The translations under genes and the position numbers were made by a program. DNA of 12,388 nt. It comes from Flavobacteriales bacterium UBA1820. Lineage in GTDB: Bacteria; Bacteroidota; Bacteroidia; Flavobacteriales; UBA1820. The notes below the pieces were generated by a model. It made no database searches. It was not told the origin of the DNA and saw only the letters and a program-made list of their open reading frames with translations. Of the stretch, positions 6,986-12,388 are shown piece after piece. The DNA lies in the NCBI GenBank assembly GCA_002314265.1, contig DCEW01000003.1, positions 1,931-14,318 on the forward strand, read 5' to 3'. Position 1 is the first letter of the stretch; each line of letters starts with the position of its first letter.

Positions 6986-8332
6986 TCAGTCTTGTTCTTC
7001 AACCTGCGCCTCGGGGAGCAGGGTAAGGGAGATCTGCCGGATGCGCTTGCGGTCGATGGATTCGACGGTGAAGGCATAGCGGCCGAAGCGGATCTCTTGT
7101 CCACGTTTGGGGAAGGCGCCGGAGAGTTCCAGCAGGAATCCGGCCAGGGAGTCGGCTTCGCCTTTGGCGGCTTCGAAGGTCTCCTCCTGGTGGTCGTCGA
7201 AGTCCATGGCGCGGTAGAAGTCCTTGAGTGAGATGTGGCCTTCGAAGAGGAAGTGGGTGGCGTCTTTCTGCGTGTAGGGCGTTTCTTCCTCGTCGAATTC
7301 GTCCGAGATGTTGCCTACGATCTCCTCGAGGATGTCGTCCATGGTGAGGATGCCCGAGGTGCCGCCGTATTCGTCCACCACGATGGCCATGTGGTTTTTC
7401 TGCTCTTGGAAGTCCACCAGGATGTCGTCGATCTTGCGGTTCTCGGGAACGAACAGCGGAGCGCGCAGGAGCGATTGCCAGGCGAAGTCCGTCTTGTCCA
7501 GATGCCCCAGCAGGTCCTTGATGTAGAGAATGCCGATGATGTGGTCCGGGTCCTCGTGGTAAACGGGGATGCGGGAGTAGCCTTGTTTGACGATCTGGCT
7601 TTTTACCCGCTCGAAGGGGCAGGTGTCCGCCAGGGTGAACATTTCGGTGCGGGGGGTCATCACGGCGCGGGCTTCGGTCTTGCCGAAGGATACGATGCCT
7701 TCCAGGATGCGTTTTTCCCCATCTTCGTCCAGTTCGCCGCCGGCGGTCATTTCGAGTGCCTGGGAGAGGTTGTCCACCGAGAGGGTTTCGTGCGGTCGGC
7801 GGGCGAGGATCTTTTCCAACCCCCGACTGAGCAGCATGAACGGGGCGCTGAAGACGCGCATCAGGCTTACCACGACAGTCATCGGGCCGGAGGCAAACCG
7901 GCTGAAGCCCTTGTAGTTGCCGGTGGCGTAAACCTTGGGCAGCACTTCGCCGAAGAGTACCAGCAGGAAAGTGGTGAGCACGACCGAGACGATTACGCGC
8001 AGCACAGGGTGTTCGATGACCAGATAATAGCGCAGCAGGTATTCGAAGATCAGGACGATGCCGATGTTGACAAAGTTGTTGACGATCAGGATGGTGGCCA
8101 GAAGTCGTTCGGGTTTTTCCAGCAGGCGCGCCACGTTTTCCTCGCTCGGGTTGCGCGAGGAGCGGAAGGTCTCGATCTCGGACTTGGAGAGGGAAAACAG
8201 CGCAGTTTCCGAACCCGACATCAGGGCCGAAACCATGAACAACAGGATGAGCAGAAGGATGTAGGCGATCGCGTGAAAATCGACGTTTTCAGCAAACAAC
8301 AACAGCGGACTACAATACGGGTCGGGGTCCAA
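6986..8332 (-). CDS. gldE: GldE-like CNNM/CBS-domain membrane protein
   Basis: Integral inner-membrane protein of the CNNM/CorC-HlyC family (448 residues), closest in length and N-terminal MDPDP to GldE of Bacteroidota. The DUF21 transmembrane domain spans residues ~20-175, with membrane segments near 20-40, 79-100, 109-130 and 150-170 and the signature [10 protein letters not shown] (39-48). A CBS pair (~210-335) contains VMTPRTEM (224-231) and [14 protein letters not shown] (320-333). A CorC/HlyC C-terminal domain (~355-445) ends the protein. Relatives take part in Mg2+/cation efflux or transport; gldE was named for a role in gliding. No other gld gene is in view, so an ion-homeostasis role is as likely. 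The start is TTG at 8332: the first ATG (residue 33) falls inside the first membrane helix. It is divergent from ileS. Confidence 0.9.
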   Translation of the reverse strand: MDPDPYCSPLLLFAENVDFHAIAYILLLILLFMVSALMSGSETALFSLSKSEIETFRSSRNPSEENVARLLEKPERLLATILIVNNFVNIGIVLIFEYLLRYYLVIEHPVLRVIVSVVLTTFLLVLFGEVLPKVYATGNYKGFSRFASGPMTVVVSLMRVFSAPFMLLSRGLEKILARRPHETLSVDNLSQALEMTAGGELDEDGEKRILEGIVSFGKTEARAVMTPRTEMFTLADTCPFERVKSQIVKQGYSRIPVYHEDPDHIIGILYIKDLLGHLDKTDFAWQSLLRAPLFVPENRKIDDILVDFQEQKNHMAIVVDEYGGTSGILTMDDILEEIVGNISDEFDEEETPYTQKDATHFLFEGHISLKDFYRAMDFDDHQEETFEAAKGEADSLAGFLLELSGAFPKRGQEIRFGRYAFTVESIDRKRIRQISLTLLPEAQVEEQD

Positions 8333-8394
8333 AACGATAGGTTTTAGTTAATAAATGAATCTCCGCCGGGGCGGGGACTCTGCAGAATCCGGAG

Positions 8395-8426
8395 CAAAGA
8401 TAGGCAAAGGGAACTTATCGTGCAAA
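8395..8426 (-). promoter_or_regulatory. Promoter of the gldE-like gene
   Basis: The minus strand reads TTTG (8426-8423), a 20-base spacer, then TATCTTTG (8402-8395), a full match to the Bacteroidota consensus. The predicted start near 8388 gives a leader of about 56 bases to the TTG start codon, supporting that start. The same interval lies upstream of ileS on the other strand. Confidence 0.85.
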
Positions 8427-8496
8427 TATTTTGCGGGTTACGGCGACGAATGTGCAAAAAGACAGGGCGGCCGGCGGAAAAAACCGGAAAAATGCG

Positions 8497-8504
8497 TATT
8501 TTCG
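8497..8504 (+). promoter_or_regulatory. Possible ileS promoter -7 box
   Basis: TATTTTCG matches TAnnTTTG except for one base and would place the transcript start near 8511, about 36 bases before the ATG. No TTTG is found at the -33 spacing (the sequence there is GC-rich), so this is a weak assignment. The leader then contains a small hairpin, GGCGG-TTCC-CCGCC (8522-8535), ending 11 bases before the start codon. No T-box element is recognisable. Confidence 0.3.
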
Positions 8505-8546
8505 CAAATTCTTACAAGCGAGGCGGTTCCCCGCCGGCAGAAAATT

Positions 8547-11500
8547 ATGGGCAATAAAAAATTCAGAGAGTACAAGCAGTTGAACCTCACCGAATTGGCT
8601 GGAGAGGAATTGAAATATTGGGAGCAAAACGGCATCTTCGAGAAGTCCGTTTCGCAGCGCCAAGGCGCTCCGTCCTTCGTCTTTTTCGAAGGGCCGCCTT
8701 CGGCCAACGGCATGCCGGGGATCCATCACGTGATGGCCCGCACGATCAAGGACATCTTTTGCCGGTACAAGACCCTGTGCGGCTATCAGGTGCAGCGCAA
8801 GGCTGGCTGGGATACCCACGGGCTGCCGGTAGAGTTGGGTGTGGAAAAGGAACTGGGCATTACCAAGGAGGACATCGGCAAGAAGATCTCGGTGGAGGAC
8901 TACAACCGGTATTGCCGTCAGGTGGTGATGCGCTACACGGACAAGTGGAACGAACTGACCCGCCGCATCGGTTACTGGGTGGACATGGAGCACCCGTACA
9001 TCACCTACAAGTCGAAATACATGGAGACCGTATGGTGGCTTCTGGCGCAGATCTACGCCAAAGGCTTGCTGTACAAGGGATATACCATCCAGCCGTATTC
9101 GCCCAAGGCGGGCACGGGGCTTTCCAGCCACGAATTGAACCAGCCGGGGTGCTACCGCGACGTGTCCGACCCGACGGTAACGGCACAGTTCCGTGCGGTA
9201 AAGGACACCCTGCCTCAGGCCTGGCGCAAGGAAGGCGACGTGTATTTCCTGGCGTGGACCACTACGCCCTGGACCCTTCCGTCCAATACGGCCCTGGCCG
9301 TGAACGATGCGGTGGACTACGTGCTGGTACGCACTTTCAACCAATACACCTTCGTCCCGGAACATGTGATCCTGGCCAAGGTGCTGCTGCCGTCGGTCTT
9401 CGGCGGAAAATTCTTCGAAGCGGCCGGTGAGGCCGATTTCGAGGCGTACAAGCCGGAGGACAAGAAGATCCCCTATCGGATCGAGGGGGAATTGAAGGGA
9501 AAGGATCTCGTGGGCGCGCACTACGAGCAGCTGATGCCTTTGGTGTTGCCTTATCGGGATGCGGAAAAGGCTTTCCGGGTGATCTCGGGCGACTACGTAA
9601 CCACCGAGGACGGTACGGGTATCGTGCACATCGCTCCGACATTCGGTGCGGACGACGCGCGGGTGGCCAAGCTGGCCGACATCCCGCCGATGCTGGTGCT
9701 GGACGAAGCCGGCAATCCGGTGCCGCTGGTAGATTTGCAGGGGCGCTTTATCCAGGGATTGGGCAAGTACTCCGGCATGTACGTCAAAAATGCCTACTAC
9801 GAACCGGGCCAGGAACCGGAAAAGAGCCTCGACGTGCAGATCATCATCCAGCTCAAGGAAGAAAACAAGGCTTTCTCGGCCGCGAAACATACGCACTCCT
9901 ATCCCCACTGCTGGCGTACGGACAAGCCGGTGCTGTACTATCCGCTCGATTCGTGGTTTATCCGCATCCCGCAGGTGCGCGAGCGGATGTGCGAACTCAA
10001 CGAAACGATCCACTGGAAGCCGGCGGCTACCGGCACGGGGCGTTTCGGCAACTGGCTGGCCGGAGCCAACGACTGGAACCTCTCGCGCTCGCGCTACTGG
10101 GGTATTCCGCTCCCGATCTGGCGTACGGAGGACAAGAAGGAGGAAAAGATCATCGGTTCGGCGGCCGAACTGAAGGCGGAGATCGCCAAGTCGATCCGTG
10201 CGGGACTGATGACCGAGGACCCTTACCCGGATTTCGTGCCGGGAGACATGAGCGAGGAAAACTACGAGCACCTCGACCTGCACAAGCACATCGTCGACGG
10301 TATCGTGTTGGTTTCGGATACGGGACGCCCGATGCGCCGCGAAGTCGACCTGATCGACGTGTGGTTCGATTCGGGCTCGATGCCTTTCGCCCAGTGGCAC
10401 TATCCGTTTGAAAACAAGGAACTGATCGACTCCGGGAAGGGCTTCCCGGCCGACTTTATCGCCGAAGGCGTGGACCAGACGCGCGGGTGGTTCTACACCC
10501 TGCATGCCATCGCGACGATGGTGAAGGATTCGGTGGCCTACCGCAACGTGATCTCCAACGGACTGGTGCTGGATAAAAACGGACAGAAGATGTCCAAACG
10601 TCTGGGCAATGCCGTCGATCCCTTTGAGACGATCGACCGTTACGGCTCGGATGCGGTGCGGTGGTACCTGATCTCCAACGCCCAGCCGTGGGACAACCTG
10701 AAGTTCGATCCGGAGGGTATCGAAGAGGTGCGCCGCAAGTTCTTCGGCACGTTGTACAACACGTACTCGTTCTTTGCCCTGTATGCCAACCTGGATGGTT
10801 TTACTTACCAGGAGGCGGACATGGAGTACAGCCAGCGTCCGGAGATAGACCGCTGGATCCTCTCGGAACTCAATACGCTGGTCAAGCAGGTGCAGGATGC
10901 GCTGGACGATTACGAACCCACGCGGGCAGCACGGCTCATCCAGTATTTCACGGGGGAAAACCTCTCGAACTGGTTCGTACGGCTCTCCCGCCGGCGTTAC
11001 TGGAAGTCAGGGGACGATCGGGACAAACTCTCCGCTTACCAGACCTTGTACACGTGTCTGGAAACCCTTTCGGTGCTCATGAGCCCGATCGCACCGTTCT
11101 TTGCCGACCGCCTGTTCCGCGACCTCAATGCGGTAACCGGCCGTGACGGTAGCCTGTCGGTGCACCTGGCCGATTTCCCGGTGTACGACGCTTCGAAGGT
11201 GGACAAGGCCTTGGAAGAGCGGATGGAGTTGGCGCAGAAGATCTGCTCGATGGGGCTCTCGCTGCGCAAGTGTGCCCGGATCCGGGTTCGTCAGCCGCTT
11301 TCGCGCATCATGATCCCGTGCCTTTCGGACGATTTTGCAGCGCAGATCCATGCGGTAGAGGGGTTGATCCTCTCCGAGTTGAATGTCAAACGGGTGGACT
11401 TGCTCTCCGACGCTTCGATGTTCGTCAAGCAGATCAAGCCCGACTTCAAGAAGATGGGGCCGCGCTACGGCAAGGATATGAAGGCCGTTGCTGCCCGGAT

Positions 11501-11948
11501 TCAGGCGATGAGCCAGGGAGAGATCGCAACCTTGGAGTCCGAGGGTGTTTGGGAGGTCGAACTCGGTGGCCGGACCTTTGCCATACACCGCGACGAGGTG
11601 GAAATCTCCACCCAGGATGTGGAAGGCAGTGCGGTGGCTTCGGATGGTGGGCTGACGGTAGCCTTGGATTTGACCATCGACGAGGCTTTGCGGGCCGAGG
11701 GCATCGCGCGCGAGGTGGTGAACCGTGTGCAGAACATGCGCAAGGAACGCGGACTGAATGTGGGCGATCGGATCGGTATCCAAATTAACGCTCCGCAGGA
11801 GATAAAATTGGCAATCGAGCAGAATATTGATTATATTTGCTCGGAGACTTTGTCGGAAAGCCTGACTTTCGACAATGGGTCGGAAGGGATGGAACCGGTG
11901 GAGTTCGACGATGTGAAAATGGGTATTAACATCCTAAAACACGAGTAG
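8547..11948 (+). CDS. ileS: Isoleucyl-tRNA synthetase, IleRS2 type
   Basis: Charges tRNA-Ile with isoleucine in the cytoplasm. The 1133-residue length and sequence match the long, eukaryote-like IleRS2 class usual in Bacteroidota, a class naturally tolerant of mupirocin. The Rossmann fold begins with GPPSANGMPGIHH; the class I HxGH signature is replaced by G58-I59-H60-H61. WDTHGLPVE follows. The CP1 editing domain (~190-415) has WTTTPWT (237-243) and GTGIVHIAP...ADD with D369/D370, so proofreading looks intact. The second half carries YWGIPLPIW, WFDSGS and the KMSKR loop (681-685). The anticodon-binding helical domain and C-terminal domain fill ~730-1133. ATG 8547 begins the family's normal N-terminus; the frame is open back to 8355, but that extension overlaps the gldE promoter and resembles no IleRS. 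The dksA-like gene follows after 3 bases. Confidence 0.97.
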   Translation: MGNKKFREYKQLNLTELAGEELKYWEQNGIFEKSVSQRQGAPSFVFFEGPPSANGMPGIHHVMARTIKDIFCRYKTLCGYQVQRKAGWDTHGLPVELGVEKELGITKEDIGKKISVEDYNRYCRQVVMRYTDKWNELTRRIGYWVDMEHPYITYKSKYMETVWWLLAQIYAKGLLYKGYTIQPYSPKAGTGLSSHELNQPGCYRDVSDPTVTAQFRAVKDTLPQAWRKEGDVYFLAWTTTPWTLPSNTALAVNDAVDYVLVRTFNQYTFVPEHVILAKVLLPSVFGGKFFEAAGEADFEAYKPEDKKIPYRIEGELKGKDLVGAHYEQLMPLVLPYRDAEKAFRVISGDYVTTEDGTGIVHIAPTFGADDARVAKLADIPPMLVLDEAGNPVPLVDLQGRFIQGLGKYSGMYVKNAYYEPGQEPEKSLDVQIIIQLKEENKAFSAAKHTHSYPHCWRTDKPVLYYPLDSWFIRIPQVRERMCELNETIHWKPAATGTGRFGNWLAGANDWNLSRSRYWGIPLPIWRTEDKKEEKIIGSAAELKAEIAKSIRAGLMTEDPYPDFVPGDMSEENYEHLDLHKHIVDGIVLVSDTGRPMRREVDLIDVWFDSGSMPFAQWHYPFENKELIDSGKGFPADFIAEGVDQTRGWFYTLHAIATMVKDSVAYRNVISNGLVLDKNGQKMSKRLGNAVDPFETIDRYGSDAVRWYLISNAQPWDNLKFDPEGIEEVRRKFFGTLYNTYSFFALYANLDGFTYQEADMEYSQRPEIDRWILSELNTLVKQVQDALDDYEPTRAARLIQYFTGENLSNWFVRLSRRRYWKSGDDRDKLSAYQTLYTCLETLSVLMSPIAPFFADRLFRDLNAVTGRDGSLSVHLADFPVYDASKVDKALEERMELAQKICSMGLSLRKCARIRVRQPLSRIMIPCLSDDFAAQIHAVEGLILSELNVKRVDLLSDASMFVKQIKPDFKKMGPRYGKDMKAVAARIQAMSQGEIATLESEGVWEVELGGRTFAIHRDEVEISTQDVEGSAVASDGGLTVALDLTIDEALRAEGIAREVVNRVQNMRKERGLNVGDRIGIQINAPQEIKLAIEQNIDYICSETLSESLTFDNGSEGMEPVEFDDVKMGINILKHE

Positions 11949-11951
11949 GCT

Positions 11952-12338
11952 ATGGAGACGAACGAAAAGAAAGAACGGTATTCGGACGCCGAGCTGGAGG
12001 AGTTCAAAGCGTTGATTCTCGAAAAGATAGCCAAGGCGGAAAGAGACCTTGAGATCATCCGGGGGACGTACCTGAACCATGCGGGAAACGGTACGGAAGA
12101 TACCTCCCCCACTTTCAAGCCTTTCGAGGAAGGGTCGGAAACGATGTCCAAAGAGGCCAATGCCCAGTTGGCGGCCCGTCAGGAGAAGTTTATCCGCGAC
12201 CTGCGCAATGCGCTGGTGCGTATCGAAAACAAGACCTACGGGATATGCCGTGTGACGGGTAAGCTCATTTCCAAAGAGCGCCTGATGGCAGTTCCGCATG
12301 CGACCTTGTCGATCGAGGCGAAGAAGCAGCGCTTGTGA
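11952..12338 (+). CDS. DksA/TraR-family protein lacking zinc cysteines
   Basis: A 128-residue member of the DksA/TraR family, whose best-known member binds RNA polymerase through the secondary channel and works with ppGpp. Charged helices at ~10-38 and ~64-92 form the coiled-coil hairpin, and ~94-126 is the globular C-domain (YGICRVTGKLI...RLMAVPHATLSIEA). The four zinc positions, spaced as in DksA (CxxC, 17 residues, CxxC), read C99, T102, S120, A123, so only one Cys remains and zinc binding is unlikely. The DxxDxA tip motif of DksA is not apparent either; the tip (~47-62) has E49, D50, E59 and E60. It may be a structural homologue with a different role in transcription. It starts 3 bases after the ileS stop and is surely co-transcribed with it; in Bacteroidota lspA often follows, but it is not within this window. 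Confidence 0.88.
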   Translation: METNEKKERYSDAELEEFKALILEKIAKAERDLEIIRGTYLNHAGNGTEDTSPTFKPFEEGSETMSKEANAQLAARQEKFIRDLRNALVRIENKTYGICRVTGKLISKERLMAVPHATLSIEAKKQRL

Positions 12339-12347
12339 AATTCCGGC

Positions 12348-12388
12348 AAAATCGTGCCGCCGATACGTGCGACGGCGGCTTCGGTTTT
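12348..12388 (+). terminator. Probable terminator of the ileS-dksA operon
   Basis: An inner stem GCCGCCG/CGGCGGC (12356-12362 and 12373-12379, 10-base loop) is extended, after a small bulge, by AAAATCG/CGGTTTT (12348-12354 and 12382-12388). It ends in TTTT at the last bases of the window, so the tail cannot be judged. It starts 9 bases after the dksA-like stop. If real, a following lspA would need its own promoter or read-through. Confidence 0.55.

Noticed and set aside
8355..8546. 64-codon in-frame extension upstream of ileS starting at an ATG
   Set aside because: It overlaps the gldE promoter, is basic and low-complexity, and does not resemble any IleRS N-terminus, whereas the ATG at 8547 gives the expected one.

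Overview
The window looks like chromosomal core sequence from a member of the Bacteroidota, most likely the order Bacteroidales; an Alistipes/Rikenellaceae-like genome is a guess from the high G+C and gene content. The evidence is: promoters of the Bacteroidota type (TTTG, about 20 bases, TAnnTTTG); almost no Shine-Dalgarno sequences; a GldE-family membrane protein; an IleRS of the long, eukaryote-like type (IleRS2); and a DksA-like protein that has lost its zinc cysteines and lies directly behind ileS. No phage, transposase, CRISPR array or defence gene is visible.

Layout. (1) Bases 1-1426, plus strand: a promoter and a secreted metallophosphoesterase related to purple acid phosphatases. (2) 1491-1529: a strong, probably bidirectional terminator between convergent genes. 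(3) 1535-2404, minus strand: an unrecognised 289-residue protein of lower G+C. (4) 2405-2861 has no protein gene. It holds a tandem pair of ~75-base repeats that carry promoter-like boxes, a complete minus-strand tRNA-Arg(ACG) unit (promoter, tRNA, terminator), and the terminator of the next operon. (5) 2862-8332, minus strand: three genes in the order of transcription gldE-like, TPR protein, GH20 hexosaminidase lipoprotein. The last two are only 12 bases apart. (6) 8333-8546: a divergent intergenic region with a near-consensus gldE promoter and a less certain ileS leader. (7) 8547-12338, plus strand: ileS and a dksA/traR-like gene 3 bases apart, followed by a terminator-like hairpin at the window edge.

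How the genes work together. ileS and dksA-like form a translation/stringency-type operon. The GH20 lipoprotein and the phosphatase are cell-envelope or periplasmic hydrolases suited to scavenging sugar and phosphate from glycans. No multi-gene novel system can be argued from this window.

The points most worth a second look are: the swapped signature motif of IleRS (GIHH instead of HxGH, a change linked to mupirocin hyper-resistance), the A19-U56 elbow pair of the tRNA-Arg, the promoter-bearing tandem repeat in front of the unknown gene, and the zinc-less DksA-like protein.
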